Under the pieces are notes generated by a model. That model ran no database searches, was not told where the DNA came from, and saw nothing but the letters and a program-made list of their open reading frames with translations. Shown here piece after piece: positions 52,547 to 62,200 of a DNA stretch of 64,000 bases. This DNA comes from Micromonospora gifhornensis (lineage in GTDB: Bacteria; Actinomycetota; Actinomycetes; Mycobacteriales; Micromonosporaceae). The position numbers and the translations under genes were made by a program. The stretch covers positions 62,001-126,000 of the forward strand of contig NZ_BOPA01000018.1 of NCBI RefSeq assembly GCF_016863515.1, in the 5' to 3' direction. Position 1 is the stretch's first letter, and every line of letters begins with the position of its first letter.

Positions 52547-53572
52547 TCAGTGGCGGGTGAGGGCCGGTCCGGTGGACTCGCGGACGACGAGGCGGCCCTG
52601 CTGCCGGATCACCCCACCGGTGGCGTTGCCGTCCAGCGCCGCGATGAGGTGCTGGACCGCGGTCGCGCCGAGCTGTTCGAGGTTGAGGTCCACGGTGGTC
52701 AGCGGCGGGCGGCACTCCTCGGCGAAGAGTTCCCAGTTGTCGTAGCCGACGATCGCCACGTCGTCCGGGATCTGACGGCCGAGGTCGCGCAGCGTGTCCG
52801 CGACGCCTGCGGCCACCTGGTCGTTGCCGCAGAAGATCGCGTCCACGTCCGGCCGGGCGGCCAGCAGCAGACGTGCCGCGTGCCGACCCCACCGCTGGGA
52901 CCATTCGCCGAACAGCGGGTCGCCGGCCGGTACGAGACCTGCCTCGGTGAGGACCGCGCGCAGCCCGGCGGCCCGGTCGCGGGCGGCGCGGTAACTGTCC
53001 GGGCCGGTGATGTGCCCGATCCGTCGCCGACCGTGCGAGACCAGGTGTTCGGCGGCGAGTCGGGCCCCACCCTCGTCGTCGGCGACGATCGACAGGTCGT
53101 CCGGGTCGGTGGACTGGGCGTACGCGTAGACCACCGGCACCGGGATGTGCTGGGTCACCGACGGGCTCACCTCGTTGCTGTCACCGACCACGATGAACCC
53201 GTCGACCTGGCGGGCCAGCAGGGTGCGGATGTAGTGCTGGCGGCGGATGGCGTCGCCGCGCGCGTCGCAGAGCAGCACGGACATCTGCCCGTTGCCGAGG
53301 GCGTTCTCGGCGCCGAGCAGGATGGACATGGCGAACCTGCCGCCCAGTTCGTCGGTGAGCAGCCCCACCGTACGGGTGCGACCGGAGATCAGCCCGGAGG
53401 CGAGCACGTTCGGCTGGAAGGACAGCTCGGCGGCGGCGCGCAGCACCCGTTCCCGGGTGGCCGAGGCGACCTCGGGGCGACCGTTGATGGCCTTGGACGC
53501 GGTGGCCATCGAGACACCAGCATGGCGCGCCACATCACTCAGCGTCACTGACTGCGATCGTCGTCGGCCCAC
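52547..53572 (-). CDS. LacI-family transcriptional regulator 2 of the arabinoside locus
   Basis: This 341-residue regulator has the HTH LSDVARHAGVSMATASKAIN, the hinge FQPNVLASGLIS and a sugar-binding domain (GLLTDELGGRFAM, AIFCGNDQVAAGVAD, IVGYDN). The GTG at 53572 lies close to the HTH; AAAGG precedes it. An upstream ATG at 53626 would add 18 residues that cover the operator, so it is less likely. It diverges from the ABC importer gene across 388 bp, with operator-like palindromes between, and is the probable repressor of the importer and glycosidase genes. Confidence 0.92.
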   Translation of the reverse strand: MGRRRSQSVTLSDVARHAGVSMATASKAINGRPEVASATRERVLRAAAELSFQPNVLASGLISGRTRTVGLLTDELGGRFAMSILLGAENALGNGQMSVLLCDARGDAIRRQHYIRTLLARQVDGFIVVGDSNEVSPSVTQHIPVPVVYAYAQSTDPDDLSIVADDEGGARLAAEHLVSHGRRRIGHITGPDSYRAARDRAAGLRAVLTEAGLVPAGDPLFGEWSQRWGRHAARLLLAARPDVDAIFCGNDQVAAGVADTLRDLGRQIPDDVAIVGYDNWELFAEECRPPLTTVDLNLEQLGATAVQHLIAALDGNATGGVIRQQGRLVVRESTGPALTRH

Positions 53573-53573
53573 T

Positions 53574-53586
53574 CGAAAGCCTTTCG
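53574..53586. promoter_or_regulatory. Operator palindrome at the LacI gene 2 start
   Basis: CGAAAG-C-CTTTCG is a perfect palindrome directly before the GTG of the regulator gene. It also includes the gene's ribosome site, so repressor binding here would block expression; autoregulation is likely. Confidence 0.6.
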
Positions 53587-53717
53587 CAACATTTTCAGAA
53601 AGCCGGCAGCCGTTGGCCAGCCTCACGATTCCGGCCAGCGTAGTGCGAAGACTGACACAAGCGGAAGCCAGGGGTGGGCCGAAAATCGACCTCGGTTTTA
53701 CCCGTACGACATCTTGC

Positions 53718-53731
53718 CGAAAGCGTTTTCG
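53718..53731. promoter_or_regulatory. LacI-type operator in the divergent region
   Basis: CGAAAGCGTTTTCG has CGAAA/TTTCG arms around a central CG, very like the sites at 51113-51130 and 53574-53586. It sits midway between LacI gene 2 and the importer gene (53961) and likely controls the importer operon. Confidence 0.7.
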
Positions 53732-53960
53732 TGAAGCACCCTATCGGCGGAACGTGATGGGTGCCACCTCGCCATGGCGGTGACTTCGGCGGTGGTGCGC
53801 GCAGAACCGCGTCGCGGGTCGGCTCGACCTGTCCGACGCCCGACCGTGATGTCACCGCCTTGCCCCATCCACCTGACGCGGCAACTCGACACTGCACACC
53901 TCGGCCGGCGGAGACCGCTCGGCGGTTTCGCGCCGGTTTGATGAACCCTAGGAGAGGACC

Positions 53961-55259
53961 ATGAGCACAACCCTGGGCAGGCGGACTGCCCTACGATCCC
54001 TGGCGGGAGTCCTTGCCGCGACGCTCACCCTCGGCGTTGCGGCGTGCGGCAGCGACGAGCCGAGCGGCCCGAGCGCGGCCGACGCCGGTCCCACCGGCCT
54101 CGACGACGGCAGCGAGCTGACACTGTGGACGCGCGCGCCGCTGGAAAAGCAGGCGAAGCTGCTTGTCGACGCGTACAACGCCAGCCACCAGAACCAGGTC
54201 AAGCTCACCGTCGTACCCAACGACGACTACGTCGCCAAGGTCGGTGCGGCAGCGGGCTCCGACGGTCTGCCGGACCTCTTCGCCGCCGACATCGTCTACG
54301 TGCCGAACTGGGTCGAGCAGGGCCTCTTCCAGGACCTCAGCTCCAACATCGACGGTCTGGACTTCAAGGACTCCATCAACAAGGGACACCTGTCGGCGGG
54401 CACCCGCGAGGGCAAGGAACACGTTCTGCCCTTCGTGCTGGACCTGTCGATGCTGTTCTGGAACAAGCAGCTGTTCACCGAGGCCGGCCTCGACCCGGAG
54501 AAGGCCCCGGCGTCGCTGCAGGAGTACGCCGCAGCGGCCAAGGCGATCCAGGCGATGGGCAAGGACGGTGTCTACGGCACGGCGGCCGGGCTGAACTGCG
54601 GCGGCTGCCTGCTGTTCACCTGGTTCCCGTCGATCTGGGCCGGCGGCGGTCAGGTGCTCAGTGAGGACGGCACGGAATCCAAGCTCGCCGACGAGACCGC
54701 GCAGCAGGTCTACCGCGTCTGGCACGACCTGTGGCGCTCGGGTGCGGTGCTGCCGGCCTCGGCCGGTGAGACCGGTCCCACCTGGACCGCCGCCTTCACC
54801 GAGGGCAAGGTCGGCCTGATGTTCTACCCGGCGACGCTGCTCTCCTCGACCCCGTTCGACGCCGGGGTCGCCGGCATTCCCGGCCCCAACGGCGGTGCCT
54901 CCACCTTCGTCGGCGGCGACGGCATCGGCATCTCGAAGGACTCGAAGAAGGCCGCCCAGGCCTGGAACTTCCTCAGCTGGATGATGTCGGAGCAGGCCCA
55001 GGTCGAGGTGCTGGCCAAGAACAAGGACGTGGTCTCCCGCGCCGACCTGGCCAACAACAAGTACGCCGCCGAGGACCCGCGCCTGGTCACCATCAACGAG
55101 GTCGCCGGCAAGGGCGGCACCCCGGTCGCGCTGAACTTCCAGCAGGCGTTCAACGCGCCGAACAGCCCGTGGCTGACCCTGGTGCGCAACCAGGTCCTCA
55201 ACGGCAGCGGTGACCTGAAGAAGGACAACGACGAGATCACCGCCGTACTCAAGCAGTAG
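53961..55259 (+). CDS. ABC importer sugar-binding lipoprotein
   Basis: This 432-residue protein has a twin-arginine-like N-terminus (GRRTALRSLAG) and a lipobox ending LGVAAC, so it is a membrane-anchored binding protein. The body matches the extracellular solute-binding family 1 (ELTLWTRAPLEKQAKLLVDAYN, IGISKDSKKAAQAWNFLSWM). It captures an oligosaccharide for the two permeases encoded downstream. The ATG follows AGGAGAGG. The intergenic stem-loop downstream (55267-55317) suggests higher expression of this gene than of the permeases. Confidence 0.93.
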   Translation: MSTTLGRRTALRSLAGVLAATLTLGVAACGSDEPSGPSAADAGPTGLDDGSELTLWTRAPLEKQAKLLVDAYNASHQNQVKLTVVPNDDYVAKVGAAAGSDGLPDLFAADIVYVPNWVEQGLFQDLSSNIDGLDFKDSINKGHLSAGTREGKEHVLPFVLDLSMLFWNKQLFTEAGLDPEKAPASLQEYAAAAKAIQAMGKDGVYGTAAGLNCGGCLLFTWFPSIWAGGGQVLSEDGTESKLADETAQQVYRVWHDLWRSGAVLPASAGETGPTWTAAFTEGKVGLMFYPATLLSSTPFDAGVAGIPGPNGGASTFVGGDGIGISKDSKKAAQAWNFLSWMMSEQAQVEVLAKNKDVVSRADLANNKYAAEDPRLVTINEVAGKGGTPVALNFQQAFNAPNSPWLTLVRNQVLNGSGDLKKDNDEITAVLKQ

Positions 55260-55266
55260 GTGAGCC

Positions 55267-55317
55267 CGCAGGCGTGCGCCGACCTCCCGGCCCTCTTCCG
55301 GTCGGCACACGCCTGCG
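55267..55317 (+). promoter_or_regulatory. Stem-loop between binding protein and permease genes
   Basis: The 18-bp arms 55267-55284 and 55300-55317 pair with one mismatch around a 15-nt loop. It lies 8 bp after the binding-protein stop and 49 bp before the first permease gene. Such loops commonly stabilise or attenuate the transcript so that the binding protein is made in excess. Confidence 0.75.
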
Positions 55318-55365
55318 GCGTCACCCGGACACCGCCCACCCGTCATCGAAGAAACGAGAGGTTCC

Positions 55366-56283
55366 ATGAGCGTCACCGCACCGTCTCGCCCGCCGGGTGC
55401 GGCGACACGGCGTCGCACCCGCCCGCGCGGCCGGCAGGCCCTGCTCGGCTGGCTCTACGCGACCCCGACGGCGGTCTTCGTGGTGCTGTTGTTCGCCGTG
55501 CCGCTGCTGCTGGTCATCCGGATGTCGCTGTCGAAATGGTCGCTGCTGCGCGGAGACCAGGGCCTCAACGCCCCCGACAACTTCGTCAAGGCGGTCGACC
55601 ACCGCTTCTTCACCGACTCGGTGGTGTTCACCCTCAAGTACACCGCGCTCGCGACCGTCCTGCTGCTGGCGCTCGGCCTGGGACTGGCCCTGCTCGTGCA
55701 GGAGTCGAGCCGCTGGAACAACCTGCTCCGCGCGTCGTTCCTGATCCCCAGCGCTCTCGGACTGGCCTCGGCGTCGCTGCTGTTCTACGTGCTCTACTCG
55801 CCGTACGCGAGCCCGCTGGCACCGGTGATGGACCGGTTCGGCCTCACCTTCCTCGGCTCGCCGACCGCGGCGCTGATCTCCACCACGTTCCTGATCGTCT
55901 GGCGCTACGCCGGGTTCTACATGGTGCTCATGCTCGTCGGCCTGCAGGGCATCCCGGCCGACGTGTACGAGGCCGCCCGCACCGACGGCGCCAGCCGCTG
56001 GCAGACCTTCCGGAAGGTCACCCTGCCGCTGCTGCGCCCCACGCTGGCGTTGACGACAGTGCTCTGCGTGACCGGCTCCCTGCTCGCCTTCGAGCAGTTC
56101 TACATCCTGACCAAGGGCGGCCCGGACAACAGCACGATCACCGTGGTCCAACTGATCTACATGGTGGCGTTCCAGGGCCAGAACGACCTGGGGGTCGCGG
56201 CGGCCATCTCGGTCATCGTGCTGCTGGCCCTGATCCTGATCAACGCGTTGCAGATGCGCGCCTTCCGGTCCGAGGAGAGCTGA
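55366..56283 (+). CDS. ABC sugar importer permease 1
   Basis: This 305-residue membrane protein has six or so hydrophobic helices and the EAA loop that docks the ATPase (EAARTDGASRWQTFRKVTLP, near residue 203). It is of the MalF/UgpA type. An Arg-rich N-terminus precedes the first helix. The gene follows the stem-loop and is 5 bp before permease 2. No ATPase gene is present, so a shared MsiK-type ATPase must energise it. Confidence 0.93.
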   Translation: MSVTAPSRPPGAATRRRTRPRGRQALLGWLYATPTAVFVVLLFAVPLLLVIRMSLSKWSLLRGDQGLNAPDNFVKAVDHRFFTDSVVFTLKYTALATVLLLALGLGLALLVQESSRWNNLLRASFLIPSALGLASASLLFYVLYSPYASPLAPVMDRFGLTFLGSPTAALISTTFLIVWRYAGFYMVLMLVGLQGIPADVYEAARTDGASRWQTFRKVTLPLLRPTLALTTVLCVTGSLLAFEQFYILTKGGPDNSTITVVQLIYMVAFQGQNDLGVAAAISVIVLLALILINALQMRAFRSEES

Positions 56284-56288
56284 CGCCG

Positions 56289-57206
56289 ATGACCGTCGCA
56301 CCAACCACCGAATCGGCCGTCACCGACGGACCCGCGGCGCCGACACCCTCGCGACACGAGAGTCGGAAGAAGACCGAGGGCATGACCATCGCCGGCATCG
56401 CCCTGCGCACGCCGTACTGGGTGTTCACCGGGGCGGTCGCGCTGATCTTCCTGGCGCCGCTGGTCTGGACGGCCGTCGCCTCGGTCTCCCCGCAGCCCGG
56501 CACGAACCAGGTGGACGGCTGGGGGTTCGGCAACTACCGCACGCTCGCCGCCTACCAGGCCGGCATCTGGCGCTACCTCGCCAACTCCGCGTTCGTCTCG
56601 CTGCTCACGGTCACCCTGACGCTGCTGATCTCCTTCCTCGGCGGTTACGCCTTCGCGCGGTTCCGCTTCCCCGGGAAGAACCTGCTCTTCCTGGTCACGC
56701 TCGCCATCCTGATGGTCCCGTACGCGACCCTGCTGATCCCGCTCTACGTGCTGCTCAACCAGGTGGGGCTGCAGAACTCCCTGGTCGGCGTGGCGCTCGT
56801 GCTCACGATGTTCCAGCTGCCGTTCTCCACCTTCCTGATGCGCATCTCCTTCGAAGCGGTGCCACGCGAACTCGACGAGGCCGCGATGGTCGACGGCTGC
56901 TCGTCGTTCGGCGCGCTGTGGCGGGTGCTGTTGCCCGCCGTCAAGCCGGGCCTGATCACCGTCGGGCTGTTCGGGTTCCTCGCCGCGTGGAACGACTTCA
57001 TGGCCCCACTCATCCTGATCAACGACTCGGAGCGGATGACCCTCCCGCTCGCGGTGTCGAATCTGCGTGGCCAGGTCCAGGGTGTCGTCGACTACGGGGC
57101 GACCGAGGCGGGCGTCGTCGTGCTCGCCCTTCCGTGCATCGTCCTGTTCCTCCTGCTCCAACGACACTACGTGCGCGGCTTCATGTCCGGCGCGCTGAAA
57201 GGATGA
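56289..57206 (+). CDS. ABC sugar importer permease 2
   Basis: This 305-residue MalG/UgpE-type permease has the EAA loop DEAAMVDGCSSFGALWRVLL and typical helices (LLFLVTLAILMVPYATLLIP). The ATG at 56289 was chosen because it follows the permease 1 stop by 5 bp. Its stop overlaps or closely precedes the GH127 gene start, so the importer and the glycosidase are co-expressed. Confidence 0.93.
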   Translation: MTVAPTTESAVTDGPAAPTPSRHESRKKTEGMTIAGIALRTPYWVFTGAVALIFLAPLVWTAVASVSPQPGTNQVDGWGFGNYRTLAAYQAGIWRYLANSAFVSLLTVTLTLLISFLGGYAFARFRFPGKNLLFLVTLAILMVPYATLLIPLYVLLNQVGLQNSLVGVALVLTMFQLPFSTFLMRISFEAVPRELDEAAMVDGCSSFGALWRVLLPAVKPGLITVGLFGFLAAWNDFMAPLILINDSERMTLPLAVSNLRGQVQGVVDYGATEAGVVVLALPCIVLFLLLQRHYVRGFMSGALKG

Positions 57207-57208
57207 CC

Positions 57209-59161
57209 ATGAGCGGCAACGCGCATTCGGCCGCACCCGTTCTGCCGGCCCAGGGCCGCCTGCGGCCCCTCGATCTGCGGGACGTGGAGATCACCGGCGG
57301 GTTCTGGGGTGAGCGCCAGTCGATCAACGGCGCGGCCACACTCCGGCACATCGAGCACTGGCTCGAGCGCGAGGGCTGGATCCGCAACTTCGACCTGACG
57401 GCGAACGGGGGCGACCCCGTCGAGCGCCGGGGACGCGAGTTCTCCGACTCCGAGGTCTACAAGTTCCTGGAGGCCATGGCCTGGGAGATCGGCCGGACCG
57501 ACGACGCGGAACTGGAGTCGCGGTTCCGCGCGATCGTGCGGCGGGTCGGTGCCGCCCAGCAGCCCGACGGCTACCTGAACACCAGGTTCGGTCGGCCGGG
57601 GCAGGCGCCGCGCTGGTCCGACCTGGAATGGGGCCACGAACTCTACTGCGTCGGACATCTGCTGCAGGCCGCGGTCGCCCGGGTCCGGACCCGCCCCGAC
57701 GCCGACGACGGGCTGCTCGACATCGCCTGCCGGGCCGCCGACAACGTGTGCCGGACCTTCGGACGGGACGGCATCGACAGCGTCTGTGGGCACGCGGAGA
57801 TCGAGACCGCGCTGGTGGAGTTCGCCCGCGCCACCGGCCAGGAGCGCTACCTGACCCAGGCCGCCCTCTTCGTCGACCGGCGCGGTCACGGCCGACTCGC
57901 CGACGTGGAGTTCGGTCGCGAGTACTTCCAGGACGACCAGCCGGTCCGGCAGGCCACGGTGCTGCGCGGCCACGCGGTACGGGCGAACTACCTCGCCGCC
58001 GGCGCGGTCGACGTCGCCGTCGAGGTGAAGGACGCCGGCCTGCTGGACGCGGTGCGTGGCCAGTGGCGCAACACGGTGTCGCGGCGTACCTACGTCACCG
58101 GGGGACAGGGCTCCCGGCACCAGGACGAGGCGTTCGGCGGTGACTGGATGCTGCCCCCCGACCGCGCCTACTCGGAGACCTGCGCGGGCATCGGCTCGGT
58201 GATGCTGGCCTGGCGGCTGCTGCTCGCCGACGGCGACCCCCGGTACGCCGACCTGATCGAGCGGACGCTGTTCAACGTGGTGTCGACCTCCCCGGCGGCC
58301 GACGGGCAGAGCTTCTTCTACACGAACACCCTGCACCGTCGGGAACTCGGCACCACTCCCGACACCGACCGGCCCAGCCTGCGGGCGGCGGCGTCACTGC
58401 GGGCGCCCTGGTTCGAGGTGTCCTGCTGCCCGACCAACGTGGCCCGCACCCTGGCCAGCCTGTCGGCGTACGTCGCGACCTGCGACGACGACGGGCTGCA
58501 GGTGCACCAGTACCTGACCGGCACGGTCGAGCAGCACCTCGCCGACGGGCGCAGCCGGCGGGTGCACATCACGACCGAATACCCGTACGACGGTCAGATC
58601 CGGGTACGGGTCGACAGCGACGACGAGCACCCCTGGTCGCTGTCGTTGCGGGTGCCCGGGTGGGCCGACCAGGGGGCGACGGTGACCCTCGACGGGGTGG
58701 CCCGGCCGGTGGCTCCGGGCGTGTTCACCGAGCACCGGGCGTGGCGGCGCGGCGACGAGATGGTGCTGCGGCTGCCGATGGCGCCCCGGTTCGTGCACCC
58801 GGACAGCCGCATCGACGCGGTGCGCGGCTGTGTCGCGGTGGAGCGCGGCCCACTGGTGTACGCCCTGGAGTCGGTGGACGTGCCGGGCGTGGCAAGCGTC
58901 GACGACCTCCGCGTCGACGTCACCCGACCGCCGCGGCTACGCGACGGTCAGGTCCTCGTGCGGTGCCGCCAGGTCCGCGGGCAGGAACACGACTGGCCGT
59001 ACCGGGCCGACGCCGCCGAGTCGGCGCCGGTGCCGGTCGACGAGTTCGACGACGTGCCACTGGTGCCGTACCACGCCTGGGCCAACCGTGGGCCCTCCAC
59101 CATGCGGGTCTGGCTCCCCACCGACACCGCCCTGCGGGAACCGGCGCCGGGGCAGCCCTGA
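57209..59161 (+). CDS. GH127 beta-L-arabinofuranosidase
   Basis: This protein of about 650 residues matches GH127 (formerly DUF1680), whose characterised member is the bifidobacterial beta-L-arabinofuranosidase HypBA1. It shows DVEITGGFWGERQ near the start and the catalytic cysteine pair Cys406-Cys407 in FEVSCCPTN, part of the zinc-cysteine site, followed by NVARTLASL. An acid residue lies in YSETCAGIGSVM. There is no signal peptide, so it acts inside the cell on imported arabino-oligosaccharides. The ATG at 57209 is better spaced from AAAGGA than the overlapping ATG at 57203, which would add two residues. Confidence 0.9.
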   Translation: MSGNAHSAAPVLPAQGRLRPLDLRDVEITGGFWGERQSINGAATLRHIEHWLEREGWIRNFDLTANGGDPVERRGREFSDSEVYKFLEAMAWEIGRTDDAELESRFRAIVRRVGAAQQPDGYLNTRFGRPGQAPRWSDLEWGHELYCVGHLLQAAVARVRTRPDADDGLLDIACRAADNVCRTFGRDGIDSVCGHAEIETALVEFARATGQERYLTQAALFVDRRGHGRLADVEFGREYFQDDQPVRQATVLRGHAVRANYLAAGAVDVAVEVKDAGLLDAVRGQWRNTVSRRTYVTGGQGSRHQDEAFGGDWMLPPDRAYSETCAGIGSVMLAWRLLLADGDPRYADLIERTLFNVVSTSPAADGQSFFYTNTLHRRELGTTPDTDRPSLRAAASLRAPWFEVSCCPTNVARTLASLSAYVATCDDDGLQVHQYLTGTVEQHLADGRSRRVHITTEYPYDGQIRVRVDSDDEHPWSLSLRVPGWADQGATVTLDGVARPVAPGVFTEHRAWRRGDEMVLRLPMAPRFVHPDSRIDAVRGCVAVERGPLVYALESVDVPGVASVDDLRVDVTRPPRLRDGQVLVRCRQVRGQEHDWPYRADAAESAPVPVDEFDDVPLVPYHAWANRGPSTMRVWLPTDTALREPAPGQP

Positions 59162-59175
59162 TGTTAGCGCTCACA
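59162..59175. promoter_or_regulatory. LacI-type operator upstream of the large glycoside hydrolase
   Basis: TGTTAGCGCTCACA is one base from the perfect palindrome TGTTAGCGCTAACA, a typical LacI-family operator. It starts directly after the GH127 stop and 98 bp before the ATG at 59273. Its sequence differs from the CGAAA-type sites near the two LacI genes, so a different LacI protein may bind it. Confidence 0.7.
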
Positions 59176-59272
59176 GCGGTCGATGACCGATGACGACAAG
59201 CCGTTCGAACCACCGCCACAGGTGCGACCGGGCGCCTCACCCGCCCCCGCGCCGAGAACAAGGAGGAAGGAA

Positions 59273-62200
59273 ATGATCCGTAGACGCGTGCGAAGGGCGC
59301 CCCTCTGGGCAGCCCTTGCCGCGCTCGTGGTGACAGGGTCGGTCGCCGTACCGTCCCCGGCCCACGCGGCGAGCCCGATCCTGCCCGGCAACGAGGGCGA
59401 CGTCGGGGTTTACACAAACGGACAGAGCCACGTCATGGACATCGGTGACCCGGTGTACAGCAACGTCGGCGACGTCGCCAACCAGCTGCGGCCCGGAGTC
59501 CCGTTCACCGCGGGCAGCATGCACCAGTCGATCTTCGACAAGGACCTCGCCGCCGGCGGCACCGACTACTACCTCGACCGCATTCTCGGCGTGCAGGGCG
59601 CCCTCGGGTCAGCGGTGCTGATGACCCGAGGCCGCTCGCTGTACATGCGGGGCGCGAGCAACAACAACTTCACAGTCATGGGCTTCGCCGGCAGCGCGTT
59701 CGTCGGCGGCCCCAACAACCTCGGCAACCTCTACACCGTCACGGTGCCCGGACAGACCGTCAGCGAGGTCAACGCCCACCGGTTCAACGCGCCCAGCCAC
59801 GCCAGGAGCCGCTACACCATCGGCGCCACCGGGGTCACCGCGAACCTGACCAAGTTCATCACCTACGACAACGTGGCGGTCACCGCCATCGAGTTCACCA
59901 ACCCCGGCGACGAGGCGGCCACCTTCACCGTCCGCGCCGCGTCACCGCTGGCCACCCAGGCGGCCGGCGAGGCCGCGCTGACCGGCACCCGCACCATCAC
60001 CAGCGGCTCCAACAACGGCCTGGTCGACACGGCGTGGGACACCGTCCGCATCGACCTGACCGGTGCCGGCTTCACCCGTAGCGGCAGCAACCTGGACCGG
60101 GAGATCACCGTCCCGGCCGGCGGCTCGACGTCGCTGTCGGTCGTCGGCGCGGTCTCCTCGGCCACCCTGCCGGAGACGGTGCAGAGCTACCAGGAGTACG
60201 CCGAACTGTCGCCGGCGCAGGCCGTACGCACCGGCATCACCGAGTTCAACCGCCGCTGGGCGCAGGACGTCCCCTACATCGACGTGCCCGACCCGGCGTT
60301 GGAGAAGGCGATCGTCTACCGCTGGTGGGGTGAGCGGTACAACTCCCTCGACGCCAACGCCTCCGGCCACGTCTACCAGTACCCGACGACGATCGAGGGG
60401 GTGAACCTCTACCAGAACGCCGTCGCGCTGACCCAGCCGATGCACCTGCAGGACACCAAGTGGCTGCGTACGCCGTACCTGCCGTACGGGCAGATCCTCA
60501 ACATCGGTGAGCTGTCCGGCTCGTCGGCCTTCCTGGACAGCCCGGGGCACACCAGCTGGAACAACCACTACTCGCAGTACCTCGGCACCGCCGGGCTCGA
60601 GGCGTACAACGTGCACGGTGGTGGCAAGGACATCGCCCGCAAGTTCGCCGGGTACTTCGAGGGCGACGGCGTCGGCCAGCTCGAACACTACGACGGCAAC
60701 AACGACAAGCTGATCGCGTACGACACCAACTACATGCCGGGCAACGACGCCGACGCCATCACCTTCGGCTACCCGAAGTCCAACGCCGGCGCCCCCGGCG
60801 CGCGGACCATCGAGCGGCCCGAGTCGGCGTACGTCTGGGGTGCCTTCGACGCGGCCCGGCAGCTCTACCAGCTCGCCGACGCCGACCAGGCCAAGGTCGA
60901 CGAGATGGCGACAAACGCCGACCAGATCCGCGCCGCGATCCTCAACCGGCTGTGGAGCCCGGACATGCGGATGTTCCTGGCCGGCACGTCGCACGGCGCG
61001 ACCAGCGCGGCCAGCGCCAACGGGCGGGCCAACCCGCTGCCCGCGTCGGCCCGCACCCTGATCCCGGCCAAGGAGTCGAACCTCTACGACATCTACGCCG
61101 AGAACCTGATCCCGAAGGACCAGTGGCAGACCTACGTCGACGGTTTCCGGTTCCTGACCTACGGCGACAACTTCCCGATCTTCCCGTTCTACACCGCGAA
61201 CCAGTACGACCGCGCCGCCTACGGCATCGGCGGCTCGAACAACTTCTCCAACATCAACTTCACCGTGCAGTACCGCGGTGTCCGCTCCGCCCTGCGGCAC
61301 TACGACCCGGAGCAGAAGTACATCACCCCGGCGTACGCCAAGCGGCTGCTGGACTGGATGGCCTGGAGCATCTACCCGAACGCGGACATGCGGATCGCGA
61401 ACCAGGCGGAGTACTACTCCAACTGGAACCCGAACACCCGCACCTACAACCGCAACAACCAGAACCACATCATGCTCGGCAACATGAACTACATCTTCAT
61501 CGAGGACATGGCGGGCATCCAGCCGCGTTCCGATGACAAGATCGAGCTCTGGCCGATCGAGTTCGGGTACGACCACTTCATGGTCAACAACCTGCGGTAC
61601 CACGGTCAGGACGTGACGATCGTCTGGGACCCGGACGGCAGCGAGTACGGCCTCGGCGCCGGTTACAGCCTGTTCATCAACGGGGAGAAGAAGGTGAGCA
61701 CCGACAAGCTCGGCAAGCTCACCTACGACCCGAACACCAACCAGGTCCAGGCCGCAGAGGGGCTCACCGTCACCTTCACCGCGACCGAAGGGACCGACTT
61801 CCCGGCCGCAGTGGACACCCCGATCGCCGACGAGCGGGTGGTGGGTTACCTCAAGACCGCCGGCATCGACCTCACCGAGGACGCGCCGAACCTGGCGCAG
61901 GGCGCGCAGCTCAGCTCGTCGTACACCCAGCAGGGGGTGCGGCCGACGCCGTGGCGGCAGTTCCACACGCCCGGCTGGAGCAGCACCTCGATGAACTACA
62001 CCCCCGGCGCGATCTCGGTGACCGAGCGTCCGGTGTCGCTGGCGGCCGTCACCGACGGTGTCACCGCCAACGAGCCCTACTGGGGCAACTACGGCACCAC
62101 CGACCGCAACGGCTACGTCGAGTTGGACCTGGGTGCGGCGAAGTCCTTCGACAACGTGAAGGTCTTCTTCGTCAGCGACCGGCAGGCCGGCGGCTACCGG

